Assembly: GCF_900111095.1 (NCBI RefSeq)
Contig: NZ_FOGB01000002.1
Span: 111,405-175,404, forward strand
Source of the DNA: Amphritea atlantica
GTDB lineage: Bacteria > Pseudomonadota > Gammaproteobacteria > Pseudomonadales > Balneatricaceae
Direction: 5' to 3'
DNA length: 64,000 nt
This document shows positions 27,943 through 37,762 of the stretch, one piece after another. Each line of letters begins with the position of its first letter. Position 1 is the first letter of the stretch. A program made the position numbers and the translations under genes. Under the pieces are notes generated by a model. It saw only the letters and a list, made by a program, of their open reading frames with translations. It was not told the origin of the DNA and did no database searches.

Positions 27943-28986
27943 ATGAAACAACTGGTAACAGGTTTTCTGGGCGCTTTGGCGGTATGTATTGCATTAGTAA
28001 TGCCGGCGCAGGCCGATGTTCGCAAAGATACCCTGGCGTTGAAAGAAAACCATCCGAAAACGTATGTAGTGGTTAAAGGTGATACGCTGTGGGATATCTC
28101 CGGGATGTTCCTGCAATCGCCATGGAAGTGGCCTCAGTTGTGGGGATACAACCAGCAGATTGATAACCCCCATCTGATCTACCCGGGTGATGTACTGACT
28201 CTGAAGTGGGTTGATGGTCAGCCACGTCTGGTGCTGAATGACGGTATTCTGCGTCTGAGCCCGAAAGCGAAAGTGACCTCGCTGAAGGATGCGATCCCGG
28301 CGATTCCTCTGAAAGATATTATCAGCTTCCTGGCGGACAACATTGTTATGGACAGTGATGAACTGACCGCCTCCCCCTATATCGTGGGCGGCACCGCAAA
28401 CCGGATTGTTGCCGGTGCCGGTGACCGGGTTTATGCGCGGGGCACGCTGGTGGGAGATTATTCGCGGCAGAATATCTATCGTCCTGCCAAAGAGTATATC
28501 GATCCGGTCACCCAGGAACATCTGGGCTACGAGCTGTTTAAAATTGGCGATGCGGTAGTGGATAGCAAGAAAGGGGATATTATCACTCTGGACCTGCGTA
28601 AAACCCGGGAAGAGGTGTCTGCCCTGGACCGTGTATACCCCAGCCCTAAAGAAGCTATTCAGTCTGTCTTCTATCCCAGTGCCCCAGACAGCGTGATCAA
28701 CGGTCGAATTCTCTCAGTACTGCGCGGCGTGCGTCAGGCTGGACAGTATGATGTTGTTTCCATCAATCAGGGTGCACGTGAAGGGTTAAAACCGGGCCAT
28801 GTGCTGACAATTTACCGCGCCGGTGAAATGCTCAAAGATCCGGTGACTAAAGAGCTGATCACTCTGCCGTCTGAAAAGTCGGGCCTGATGATGATCTTCA
28901 AGGCGTATGAAAAGGTCAGTTATGCGCTGATCCTGAAAGCTACCGATGTTGTTGCTATCGGTGATGAGGTTCATACGCCCGAGTAA
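27943..28986 (+). CDS. LysM domain protein
   Basis: A 347-residue exported protein. The signal peptide ends near PAQA-DVRK (residue 24). One LysM domain lies at about 40-87 (TYVVVKGDTLWDISGMF...NPHLIYPGDVLTL), expected to bind peptidoglycan. The remaining 250 residues are a conserved region of unknown role that I associate with this origin-linked LysM family. It is divergent from def and upstream of dprA, as in Pseudomonas. Confidence 0.88.
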   Translation: MKQLVTGFLGALAVCIALVMPAQADVRKDTLALKENHPKTYVVVKGDTLWDISGMFLQSPWKWPQLWGYNQQIDNPHLIYPGDVLTLKWVDGQPRLVLNDGILRLSPKAKVTSLKDAIPAIPLKDIISFLADNIVMDSDELTASPYIVGGTANRIVAGAGDRVYARGTLVGDYSRQNIYRPAKEYIDPVTQEHLGYELFKIGDAVVDSKKGDIITLDLRKTREEVSALDRVYPSPKEAIQSVFYPSAPDSVINGRILSVLRGVRQAGQYDVVSINQGAREGLKPGHVLTIYRAGEMLKDPVTKELITLPSEKSGLMMIFKAYEKVSYALILKATDVVAIGDEVHTPE

Positions 28987-29024
28987 CACCGGCTGTTAAA
29001 CATGAAGATGGACAAGGAGTGTCC

Positions 29025-30140
29025 ATGGAAAACTATTTCAGGGAATGGATAGCACTGTCAGAACTGCCCGGAATGGGGCCGGGTGTTCTGCTCAGGCTGG
29101 CAGCGCAGAAAGGCTTTGAGCCTGTTGCCCTGCTGGAACTGAATGCTTCACAGCGTGAGGCGCTCAGTCTGCCTGCTCAGACAATTCGTCATATCCATGC
29201 TTTTCAGGCAGGCCAGTGGCCTGACAGCGACTATCTTGAAACGGTTCAGCACTGGCTGCAATCGCCTTCGAATCACCTGATATCATTCACCTCGGATCTA
29301 TATCCATCTTTATTAAAGCAGATATCAGACCCTCCCCTGTTGTTGTATATCAGTGGCGATCCCGAGCTGTTGCATCTGCCTCAGCTGGCTATTGTCGGTA
29401 GCCGTTCAGCCAGCCGCACTGGTGTGTCGCTGAGCCGGTCCTTCGCCAGCGACCTGACACGGGCCGGAATTACCATTACCAGTGGGCTTGCCAGGGGTGT
29501 TGATGGCGCGGCGCATATGGCTGCTGTTGCGCTGTCAAAGCCCACTGTGGCAGTGCTGGGGTCCGGGTTGTTGAATATCTATCCCCGTCAGCATCAGCGT
29601 CTGGCTGATGATATTGTCTTGCAGGGCGGCGCGCTGGTGTCAGAATACCCGCTAAGAATGGCGCCGCTACCCCATAACTTTCCCCGCCGTAACCGGATTA
29701 TCAGTGGCCTGAGTGCCGGGGTGCTGGTGGTTGAAGCGGCCCGGCGCAGTGGTTCGTTAATTACTGCGCGTCTGGCGCTGGAGCAGGGGCGGGAGGTGTT
29801 CGCCCTGCCCGGAGCACTGAACAACCCTCAGAGCCATGGATGTCACGATCTGATTCGTGAAGGGGCGATGCTGATCGAAACCAGTGCGCAGATAATCGAG
29901 CCCTTAGCCAGTCTGCTGGGCAGTTATTGCCACGATGAAAAGCGCACCATGCCGGAGTCCATTAAGCTGACGGACGTCGAAGCCCGGCTGCTGGAACAGA
30001 TCGGTTATGAGCTGGTGACGCTGGAGCAACTGATCGGCATAACAGGGCTGGATGCCGCAGAATTGTTGCCGCAGCTGGTGGCGATGGAGCTGTCGGGCTA
30101 TATTGAAAACACCCCGGATGGTTATCAGCGACTGATCTGA
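29025..30140 (+). CDS. dprA: DprA, DNA-processing protein
   Basis: A 371-residue protein. The central Rossmann-like fold shows LAIVGSRSASRTGV, ITSGLARGVDGAAH, VLGSGLLNIYPRQH and NFPRRNRIISGLS, the DprA/Smf signature. A C-terminal winged-helix domain follows (about 310-371). It loads RecA on incoming single-stranded DNA during transformation. The ATG at 29025 has AAGGAG five bases upstream; a GTG six bases earlier would overlap the ribosome site. Confidence 0.93.
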   Translation: MENYFREWIALSELPGMGPGVLLRLAAQKGFEPVALLELNASQREALSLPAQTIRHIHAFQAGQWPDSDYLETVQHWLQSPSNHLISFTSDLYPSLLKQISDPPLLLYISGDPELLHLPQLAIVGSRSASRTGVSLSRSFASDLTRAGITITSGLARGVDGAAHMAAVALSKPTVAVLGSGLLNIYPRQHQRLADDIVLQGGALVSEYPLRMAPLPHNFPRRNRIISGLSAGVLVVEAARRSGSLITARLALEQGREVFALPGALNNPQSHGCHDLIREGAMLIETSAQIIEPLASLLGSYCHDEKRTMPESIKLTDVEARLLEQIGYELVTLEQLIGITGLDAAELLPQLVAMELSGYIENTPDGYQRLI

Positions 30141-30267
30141 AAAAAGATTGATCTGTTTAGTGTTCCGGGACGTAAAAAACCCGCTATTTTGCGTGGTTGA
30201 ATGTTGTACAGTTTTAGAGTAATTTGCCACGTTTTCCCGAATAACTTCACGACTTTTGAAGGAAATC

Positions 30268-30780
30268 ATGACTAAACCATTTGTTGCTATTCTGATGGGT
30301 TCCGACTCTGACCTGCCGATTATGAAGGCTGCCGTTGACGTTCTTCGTTCTCTCGAAGTTCCGTTTGAGATGAAAGTAAGTTCTGCGCACCGTACACCGG
30401 TACAGACACATGAGTATGTTAAAGATGCTGATCAGCGTGGCGCAGTAGCATTCATCTGTGCAGCGGGTATGGCGGCTCACCTGGCGGGTGCGGTTGCAGC
30501 CAACACCACTAAGCCGGTGATTGGTGTACCGATTGAGTCCTCTCTGGACGGCCTGGACGCCCTGCTCTCTACCGTACAGATGCCAGGTGGCATTCCGGTA
30601 GCGACCGTTGCCATCGGTAAAGCGGGCGCTAAAAATGCTGCTTACCTGGCGTGCCAGATCGTTGCTGTGCAGGATGCAGAGCTGGCGGAGCGGATCAAGG
30701 CTGAGCGTCAGGCGAATACCGATGCGGTTGTTGCGAAAGATAAAGCGCTGCAGGAACGACTGGCCAACGGCGAAATCTGA
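30268..30780 (+). CDS. purE: N5-carboxyaminoimidazole ribonucleotide mutase
   Basis: A 170-residue class I PurE in purine synthesis (N5-CAIR to CAIR). The phosphate-binding SDSDLP motif is in [10 protein letters not shown], the histidine-containing SSAHRTP follows, and later come [10 protein letters not shown] and GVPIESS. ATG at 30268 with GAAGGAA upstream. It starts 127 bp after dprA and is followed 5 bp later by tsaC. No purK is adjacent, which is usual for dispersed purine genes. Confidence 0.94.
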   Translation: MTKPFVAILMGSDSDLPIMKAAVDVLRSLEVPFEMKVSSAHRTPVQTHEYVKDADQRGAVAFICAAGMAAHLAGAVAANTTKPVIGVPIESSLDGLDALLSTVQMPGGIPVATVAIGKAGAKNAAYLACQIVAVQDAELAERIKAERQANTDAVVAKDKALQERLANGEI

Positions 30781-30785
30781 TCGCT

Positions 30786-31343
30786 ATGGGCTGGTGGCAT
30801 ATTCGTCAGGCAGCCAGGGCGATGCACCATGGTGGTGTTATCGCCTACCCTACCGAAGCTGTTTGGGGGCTCGGCTGCGACCCCTTCAATGAAACAGCGG
30901 TATACCGTCTGTTGGCCATCAAGCGTCGTCCGGTTCATAAAGGGTTGATTCTGGTGGCATCTTCAGTGCAACAGGTGAAACCACTACTGGACAATCTTGC
31001 GCTAAAAGACCGGCAGCGCGTCGAGGCTTCATGGCCAGGTCCCGTCACATGGATTTTACCTGATCCTGATAATCTTATACCCTACTGGATTAAAGGAAAT
31101 CACGCTTCAGTCGCCGTGAGAGTAAGTGATCACTATCAGGTGAAGAATCTTTGTGATGAGTTTGGGTCGATGATTGTATCTACCTCGGCAAATTACTCAG
31201 ATAAAGATGCTGCAAGGGATAAATTGAAAGTGAATATTCACTTCAAGGATAAAGTGGATGCTATCGTGCCCGGTGAGCTTGGTGCTCTGAGCCGGCCAAC
31301 GACAATTTATCGACTGGACAGTGATACGCCGGTACGAAGTTAA
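30786..31343 (+). CDS. tsaC: Threonylcarbamoyl-AMP synthase
   Basis: A 185-residue YrdC-fold enzyme. Motifs: GVIAYPTEAVWGLGCDP, AIKRRPVHKGLILV and WPGPVTWILP. It makes threonylcarbamoyl-AMP from Thr, bicarbonate and ATP for the t6A37 modification of tRNA. It follows purE by 5 bp and is probably co-transcribed with it. Confidence 0.93.
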   Translation: MGWWHIRQAARAMHHGGVIAYPTEAVWGLGCDPFNETAVYRLLAIKRRPVHKGLILVASSVQQVKPLLDNLALKDRQRVEASWPGPVTWILPDPDNLIPYWIKGNHASVAVRVSDHYQVKNLCDEFGSMIVSTSANYSDKDAARDKLKVNIHFKDKVDAIVPGELGALSRPTTIYRLDSDTPVRS

Positions 31344-31369
31344 ACAGAGCCGCGGTTGGTAGAAACTAA

Positions 31370-32311
<942 letters not shown>

Positions 32312-32312
32312 G

Positions 32313-33149
32313 ATGACCGATCGTTACGCCGTGTTTGGTAACCCGATCAAGCACTCCAAATCACCGCTGATCCATACCGCGTTTGCCCAGCAGACGCGGC
32401 AGGACCTTGAGTACACCTCAGTACTGGTGCCGGAGGATGGTTTTAATGAGGCTGTGGATAACTTTCTCGCCGTTGAGGGAGAGGGTAAAGGCCTGAACAT
32501 CACCGTGCCGTTCAAGGTTGAGGCATGGCAGAAAGCGGAGTGTCACTCCGACCGGGCCAGGATGGCCGGGGCGGTTAACACCCTCTACCGTAATCAGACC
32601 GGTCAGTTGTGTGGCGATAATACCGATGGTCTTGGGCTGGTCGCCGATATCACCCGCAACAATGACGGTGAGATCGCTGGCAAAGATCTGCTGATTCTCG
32701 GCGCCGGTGGTGCCGTGCGCGGCGTGCTGGAACCGATTCTGGCGTTGCACCCTGCCCGGCTGGTCATCGCTAACCGCACCGTTGCTAAAGCCGAACAGCT
32801 GGCACAGTTGTTTGCTGATCATGGGGCTATCGAAGCCTGTAGTTACGACCAGTTAAACGGTCAGCAATTTGATCTGGTGATCAATGGCACCGCCGCCAGT
32901 CTGCAGGGTGAAGTCCCTCCCCTCCCCGACGATCTGCTGCGCCCTGGGGCCTGGTGCTACGATATGATGTATGCGGCAGAAGTGACTCCGTTCAACCGCT
33001 GGGCTGCCGCCCATGGTGCAGAGAAAACCCTTGATGGCCTGGGCATGCTGGTTGAACAGGCCGCTGAGTCATTTGCTATCTGGCGCGGAATCCGCCCCGA
33101 TACATCCGAACTAATTCAAGAGCTTAGGCATCAGTTACTGGCTCAGTAA
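32313..33149 (+). CDS. aroE: Shikimate dehydrogenase
   Basis: A 278-residue NADP-dependent enzyme of the shikimate pathway. Substrate motifs FGNPIKHSKSP and NITVPFKVEAW and the cofactor motif ILGAGGAVRGVL are all visible, as is NGTAASLQGE. It is coupled to hemF. The protein is of normal length. Confidence 0.95.
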   Translation: MTDRYAVFGNPIKHSKSPLIHTAFAQQTRQDLEYTSVLVPEDGFNEAVDNFLAVEGEGKGLNITVPFKVEAWQKAECHSDRARMAGAVNTLYRNQTGQLCGDNTDGLGLVADITRNNDGEIAGKDLLILGAGGAVRGVLEPILALHPARLVIANRTVAKAEQLAQLFADHGAIEACSYDQLNGQQFDLVINGTAASLQGEVPPLPDDLLRPGAWCYDMMYAAEVTPFNRWAAAHGAEKTLDGLGMLVEQAAESFAIWRGIRPDTSELIQELRHQLLAQ

Positions 33150-33233
33150 GCAGCACTAAAATCGTTCCTTGCGTGGAGTTTCGACTCGGGTTATAACAGG
33201 AGGGGTCAACTCCAGTCGCAGGAATGATCCGTT

Positions 33234-35609
33234 ATGGAAAAAGAGACCCAGCTCTCCCCCGATCAGCTTTACCGTCACTGCAACACCGAGTTGCTGCCTT
33301 TCAAAACCACCGAAACACTAGAGCCCTATGCCGGTTTCTTTGGCCAGGAACGCGCCGTCGAAGCGATGGAGTTCGGTATCGGTATGAAGCGCCCTGGCTA
33401 CAACATGTTCGTTATGGGCAACCCCCACACCGGACGTTTCTCGTTCGCCATCGAGAGCATCCGTTCAAAAGCCAAAAAAGAGCTGAAGAAGACCAGCGAC
33501 TGGTGTTATCTGAACAATCTGGAAGAGACCCGCAGCCCTATTGTGATTCAGTTGCCGTCGGGCAAAGGCTGGGTGTTCAAGCGGGATATCAAACATCTGA
33601 TAGAGGGGATTCTCACGGAACTGCCGGCCGCGTTTGAAAGCCCGGCCTATCAGCGCAAGAAGAGTAAGGTGGAACGGGATTTTAACCGCCTTTACGATCA
33701 GGCGATTGAGAAAGTGGATAGTCTGGCGCGGGAGCACAGCATCGCCGTCTACCGCGATGCAGGCAGCATCGGCTTTACCCCGGTGGCGGAAGGCCAGGGG
33801 ATGGATGAGGCGGCTTTTTCCCAGCTGCCAGAAGAGATTCGCGACGAGTTCACCCGTAATATTGCCAAGCTGGAAGAATACCTCAATGAAGAGCTGGCCA
33901 GCATGCCCAAGTGGCGCCGGGAAGCAGGCGATAAGATGAAAGTGCTGGACCGGGAAACCGCCCGCAATGCGGTGGCTCCCCTGATTCAGCCACTGCGGGA
34001 GAAATACCATAACTTTTCCGGCGTGCCCGATTATCTCGGTCAGCTGGAGTCCAACCTGGTTAAAAACGCCCTCGATATTATTGAAGACGATAAGCCCAAC
34101 GAAGCGCGCACCGATCTGGCCCGCCGGCAATATATGGAGAACACCTTTGGCGTCAATATGCTGGTGGATAACCAGAAAACCAAGGGCGCTCCGGTGGTGT
34201 TTGAAACCCACCCCACCTATGACAACCTGTTTGGCCGCATCGAATACAACTCGGAGATGGGGGCCCTGAGCACCAACTTTCAACTGATCCGCTCCGGTGC
34301 GCTACACCGGGCGAATGGTGGTTATCTGGTGCTGGAATCAGAGAAACTGCTGGAGCAACCCTTTGTCTACGGTGCCCTGAAACGCGCGCTGAAATCCCAT
34401 GAGATCCGCATCGAAAACCCGATGTCAGAGATGACCGGCATGGGCACCATCACCCTGGCGCCACAATCGATCCCGCTGAATGTCAAAGTGGTGCTGATCG
34501 GTACCCGTGAAACCTACTATCTGCTACAGGAACTGGATCACGATTTTGAGAAGATGTTCCGGGTAGTGGTGGATTTTGATGAGGATGTAAAACGGGAACC
34601 TGCCACCATCCGTAGCTATGCCCGGCTGATGAAAACCCTGGCCGATGAAGAGGGCCTGGCGCCGCTGAACCGTCAGGCCGTAGCCCGGCTGGTGGAGCAC
34701 AGCTCACGCCTGACTGAGGATCAGGAACTGCTATCGGCCCATGTCGGCGAGCTGGTCGACCTGCTCTGCGAAGCGGACTACAAACGGATTCGCAACCGTG
34801 ACGAGATCATCAACGATCAGCATGTGGAGATGGCGTTACAGGCCAAAGAGCGTCGCACCAGCCGCATCTCCTCCAAGATCCTCGACAGTATTCTCAATGA
34901 AACCGTCCTGATCGATACCGACGGCGAAGCCTCCGGCCGCACCAATGGCCTGACCGTGCTGGGTGTAGGTGATGTCTCTTTTGGTTTCCCGGCGCGCATT
35001 ACCGTCACCGTACATCCCGGCAACCGGGGTATTGTCGATATTGAGCGCGAAGTCACCCTGGGGCAGCCGATTCACTCCAAAGGGGTGCTGATCCTGTCCG
35101 GTTATCTGGGGCATAAATACGCCAAAGACTTCCCTCTCACCCTGTCCGCCAGCATTGCGCTGGAGCAATCCTACGGCTATGTCGACGGCGACAGCGCCTC
35201 AATGGCGGAAGTGTGCACCCTGATCTCGGCACTGACCGATATCCCGATTAAACAGCAGTACGCCATCACCGGTTCCATCAACCAGTATGGCGAAGTGCAG
35301 GCGATTGGCGGGGTCAACGAAAAGATCGAAGGCTTCTTCAACCTCTGTCAAACCCGCGGCCTCACCGGCACCCAGGGGGTGATCATCCCCAAAGCCAATA
35401 TCCGTAACCTGATGCTGAAACGTGAAGTAGTGGATGCCGTGGCTGAGGGACAGTTCAGTATCTACGCCGTCGCCACCGTCGACCAGTGTCTGGAACTGCT
35501 GATGGGCCGCAAAGCGGGCCAGCTGAAGGAAGATGGCACCTTTACCCAAAGGTCGGTGAATGCGGCGGTGGTGAAGCGGCTGCGGGAGATCGCCAAAGCT
35601 AAGGCTTAA
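33234..35609 (+). CDS. Lon-like ATP-dependent protease (AAA_32/S16)
   Basis: A 791-residue protein. The N-terminal half is an AAA-type domain; the P-loop is degenerate, GNPHTGRFS (62-70), with Arg where the Walker A Lys is expected. The C-terminal Lon (S16) protease domain has the Ser-Lys dyad S654 (DGDSASMAE) and K697 (GGVNEKIEG). It has no Lon N-terminal substrate domain. This is the family of Lon-related putative proteases, separate from LonA. The last codons lie in a long hairpin that probably ends the message. Confidence 0.9.
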   Translation: MEKETQLSPDQLYRHCNTELLPFKTTETLEPYAGFFGQERAVEAMEFGIGMKRPGYNMFVMGNPHTGRFSFAIESIRSKAKKELKKTSDWCYLNNLEETRSPIVIQLPSGKGWVFKRDIKHLIEGILTELPAAFESPAYQRKKSKVERDFNRLYDQAIEKVDSLAREHSIAVYRDAGSIGFTPVAEGQGMDEAAFSQLPEEIRDEFTRNIAKLEEYLNEELASMPKWRREAGDKMKVLDRETARNAVAPLIQPLREKYHNFSGVPDYLGQLESNLVKNALDIIEDDKPNEARTDLARRQYMENTFGVNMLVDNQKTKGAPVVFETHPTYDNLFGRIEYNSEMGALSTNFQLIRSGALHRANGGYLVLESEKLLEQPFVYGALKRALKSHEIRIENPMSEMTGMGTITLAPQSIPLNVKVVLIGTRETYYLLQELDHDFEKMFRVVVDFDEDVKREPATIRSYARLMKTLADEEGLAPLNRQAVARLVEHSSRLTEDQELLSAHVGELVDLLCEADYKRIRNRDEIINDQHVEMALQAKERRTSRISSKILDSILNETVLIDTDGEASGRTNGLTVLGVGDVSFGFPARITVTVHPGNRGIVDIEREVTLGQPIHSKGVLILSGYLGHKYAKDFPLTLSASIALEQSYGYVDGDSASMAEVCTLISALTDIPIKQQYAITGSINQYGEVQAIGGVNEKIEGFFNLCQTRGLTGTQGVIIPKANIRNLMLKREVVDAVAEGQFSIYAVATVDQCLELLMGRKAGQLKEDGTFTQRSVNAAVVKRLREIAKAKA

Positions 35610-35634
35610 CCGCGAAGCGGTTAGCCTTAGCTTT
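35595..35634 (+). terminator. Long GAA-loop hairpin across the Lon-like gene stop
   Basis: Arms of about 18 bp (35595-35613 and 35617-35634) with a single bulged T enclose the loop GAA. The left arm encodes the last residues and the stop codon of the protease. It lacks a T-run, so termination or mRNA-end protection is inferred. Confidence 0.6.
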
Positions 35635-35639
35635 AGACC

Positions 35640-35710
35640 GCCGCTACGCGGCTAGCTGGAACGCGCTGCGCGCTTGCTAGCTAGGGGCTAGAAAAGACGT
35701 AGCTCGTGGC
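35640..35710. repeat. Left-flank hairpin and CTAGC repeat block
   Basis: Consecutive small palindromes: GCCGC-TAC-GCGGC (35640-35652), CGCG-CTG-CGCG near 35663 and several CTAGC/GCTAGC elements. Similar CTAGC and CGAAG hairpins recur on the right side of the AT-rich island (37604-37762). The rest of 35710-35846 holds no gene that I can support. Confidence 0.55.
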
Positions 35711-35846
35711 TCGGAAAAGCAAAGAAAGAGCTGCGGGTAAGTTGATTTAACGCTTTGATATAAGTAAAAGTAATTAAAGGGCTGGTTTTTTATCCCCTTC
35801 GCTATCGAGCGGTGATCTAGCTACTTTTATTAAATCAATAGGGTCA

Positions 35847-35874
35847 GAGTGTTTTATTCGATTACTGGAATGAT
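35847..35874 (+). repeat. Left imperfect direct repeat of the AT-rich island
   Basis: This segment matches 37522-37550 at 23 of 29 aligned positions, sharing GAGTG, CGATT, CTGGAA and TGAT blocks in the same order. The two copies bracket both genes of the island. Confidence 0.5.
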
Positions 35875-35906
35875 TTACCAATAAAATTTTACTCAAGGAG
35901 GAGTTT

Positions 35907-36920
35907 GTGAGAAAAGAACGATATTTTCATATAGCGAGTGCGTGGGGTCTATATCTTTCGCTTTTAGTATCACTATCACTTTATATACTAGGTAGTTTTT
36001 ATTATGCGATAAAGGGCACTTCTATTGATGGGGTTCTTGATTTTTTTCATCTATTTAAGCTGGTTTTCATTGCCTTACTTGGGGTTGTTCTAGTTGCCAG
36101 AGCCGCTAACGTTTTTAGATATAGAGATTTTTATCTATACTATTATATGGTACGTTATCTTGATTTTATTGGATGGATTGTTGTTGTTCTAACGGCGGCC
36201 ATATTGCTTATTTTTTCAATTGAGTTTATTCCGTTTTCATATGTGTATATTGGTATTTATAAATATTTGCCTGTTGAAAAGCTAATCGTCCTCGTTTCTC
36301 TGTCTGACCTGGTGTTATCAGTGTTCCATAACAAGGGTGATAAAATAGACGTATCTCTGCTTTGCCAAAATAAGTCTAAGCTTGGTAAATATATATCTGA
36401 AAGAAGAAAGTTGTTTTTGATATCTTTATTAACAATACCATTTTTAATGGATTCAATTACATATGTAAAAGATGACTATGTGGTTATTTCTGGCAGTACA
36501 GGTGATAGTCAGCTTCAGTTCGTAAGCGAAGGTCCTTTGGCTTTTAAAATTCCATACTTTCAGAGATTCAGCTACTTCTTTACAGGGAAATCAACGAGTA
36601 AAGCCCATATAATAACATCTGATGCTCATATAATTGTTGAATATAGCTTTGTTCCTGATGTTAATATAAGTAAACTTTGTGCCGGGTATGACAGGTATGG
36701 AATTTGTAACCAGTTAATTCTATCAAATAGAATTAACGACTTATATTCGCCAATATTGAAAAGAGATCTTTCTAGGGGTGATTTTTATACAGAGGAGTTG
36801 ATTAAGGAAAATTTTCTGTTATTCAATCAATTCGATGACGTTAATGCCATGATGTATGCAAAGGATGATAAGTGGTATAAAAAACTCACTGTTGAAAAGG
36901 TTGAAATAATAAAGAAATAA
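35907..36920 (+). CDS. Membrane protein with a possible SPFH-like domain
   Basis: A 337-residue protein, not recognised as a named family. There are about five hydrophobic segments (11-33, 46-66, 86-106, 122-141, 169-186). The soluble part from 190 resembles a band 7/SPFH domain: EGPLAFKIPYFQRFSYF recalls the PGLHFKIPF motif of HflC, followed by HIITSDAHIIVEYSFVPDV and a C-terminal WYKKLTVEKVEI strand. This likeness is by eye and uncertain. The gene is clearly AT-rich compared with its neighbours, with A/T-ending codons. GTG start with AAGGAGGAG upstream. Confidence 0.7.
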   Translation: MRKERYFHIASAWGLYLSLLVSLSLYILGSFYYAIKGTSIDGVLDFFHLFKLVFIALLGVVLVARAANVFRYRDFYLYYYMVRYLDFIGWIVVVLTAAILLIFSIEFIPFSYVYIGIYKYLPVEKLIVLVSLSDLVLSVFHNKGDKIDVSLLCQNKSKLGKYISERRKLFLISLLTIPFLMDSITYVKDDYVVISGSTGDSQLQFVSEGPLAFKIPYFQRFSYFFTGKSTSKAHIITSDAHIIVEYSFVPDVNISKLCAGYDRYGICNQLILSNRINDLYSPILKRDLSRGDFYTEELIKENFLLFNQFDDVNAMMYAKDDKWYKKLTVEKVEIIKK

Positions 36921-37069
36921 TTAGATGTTAAATAATGGGGTGGTGGGAAAGGAAACAGATATCTCTGGTTTTTCTTTGCCTGAAAAAGTAAACGCTTGAC
37001 TTAAAACAATCTATGGTTTTTTCAGCTAAGTGCTACAGGCGTGATGACTTCACATTGAGGTATATTGTT

Positions 37070-37504
37070 ATGAATTATAGGGTAATACTACTAGCTACTA
37101 TTTTATTTACTTCAAGCTATAGCTTTGCTGGGTTTAGTAGCTACGAAAGCTTCAGTAGTAACGGTGGAGTAGTTGCCCCGATCATGCTCAACGAGCAAGG
37201 CCTTTTTAACTTAGCGGTATCAGTCCAATTTATCAGAGAGCCATACGAAAAAGCGCCCTATGAGTCCGATGAATACCACTCATTGATTTCAAGGCTAAGT
37301 GTGGAGTGGCAAGGCATAGTTATTCAGAATATTCTTGATATTCCGTCAATAGAGCCAGCAGGTCTCAGTGATTTAAAGAAGACGATTGAGTCCGCTATAG
37401 ATAAGTTAATAAAAGAGACTAAACCAAAATATGGTATTAAAGATTCCACAGAGGTCGTGTACACAGTAGATAGTTTTTATCTCACTGAAGTGGCCCGAAA
37501 ATAA
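37070..37504 (+). CDS. Exported protein with a FliL-like pattern
   Basis: A 144-residue protein with a signal peptide (cleavage near SYSFA-GF, residue 20). The mature part, LFNLAVSVQFIRE, DEYHSLISRLSVEW, LSDLKKTIESAIDKLI and VVYTVDSFYLTEVARK, follows the strand-helix-helix-strand order of FliL C-terminal domains. Not a firm assignment; there are no flagellar genes nearby. The ATG at 37070 has GAGG nine bases upstream; an earlier in-frame start at 37013 would add a non-signal extension. AT-rich like the preceding gene, 149 bp away, and probably part of the same unit. Confidence 0.65.
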   Translation: MNYRVILLATILFTSSYSFAGFSSYESFSSNGGVVAPIMLNEQGLFNLAVSVQFIREPYEKAPYESDEYHSLISRLSVEWQGIVIQNILDIPSIEPAGLSDLKKTIESAIDKLIKETKPKYGIKDSTEVVYTVDSFYLTEVARK

Positions 37505-37521
37505 AGTAATTACTCGACCCT

Positions 37522-37550
37522 GAGTGCTCAATCCGATTTCTGGAAGTGAT
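37522..37550 (+). repeat. Right imperfect direct repeat of the AT-rich island
   Basis: Partner of 35847-35874, starting 18 bp after the stop of the second island gene. It marks the place where base composition returns to that of the rest of the window. Confidence 0.5.
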
Positions 37551-37603
37551 GGTGGCTCTTATGCCATGAATCTCAGCAGCACTAAAGCCGCCACCTCGCT
37601 CTT

Positions 37604-37762
37604 GCTTTTTCGAGCAAGTAAAACGAAGTTTTACGTCGAGCAACGAGCCACGGCTTTTCCTTTTTCTAACAAGGAAACGAAGTTTCCGTCTAGCCACTAG
37701 CTAGCCGCGAAGCGGCGATCTAGCCACTTCCCTTTGCGAAGCGGCGATCTAGCTATTCGCCG
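37604..37762. repeat. Cluster of cGAAg triloop hairpins and CTAGC repeats
   Basis: Three perfect hairpins share the loop GAA closed by C-G but have different stems: GTAAAAC/GTTTTAC (37618-37634), GGAAAC/GTTTCC (37673-37687) and GCCGC/GCGGC (37704-37716). A further stem CGGCGA/TCGCCG (37742-37762) covers the yrdA stop. GCGATCTAGC is repeated near 37714 and 37743 and, with one change, at 35810 on the left side. Confidence 0.65.

Noticed and set aside
33465-34283. Long open frame antisense to the Lon-like gene (272 codons)
   Set aside because: It mirrors the codon bias of the real gene on the other strand and shows no domain; the same applies to other long antisense frames such as 39412-40215 and 21236-22057.
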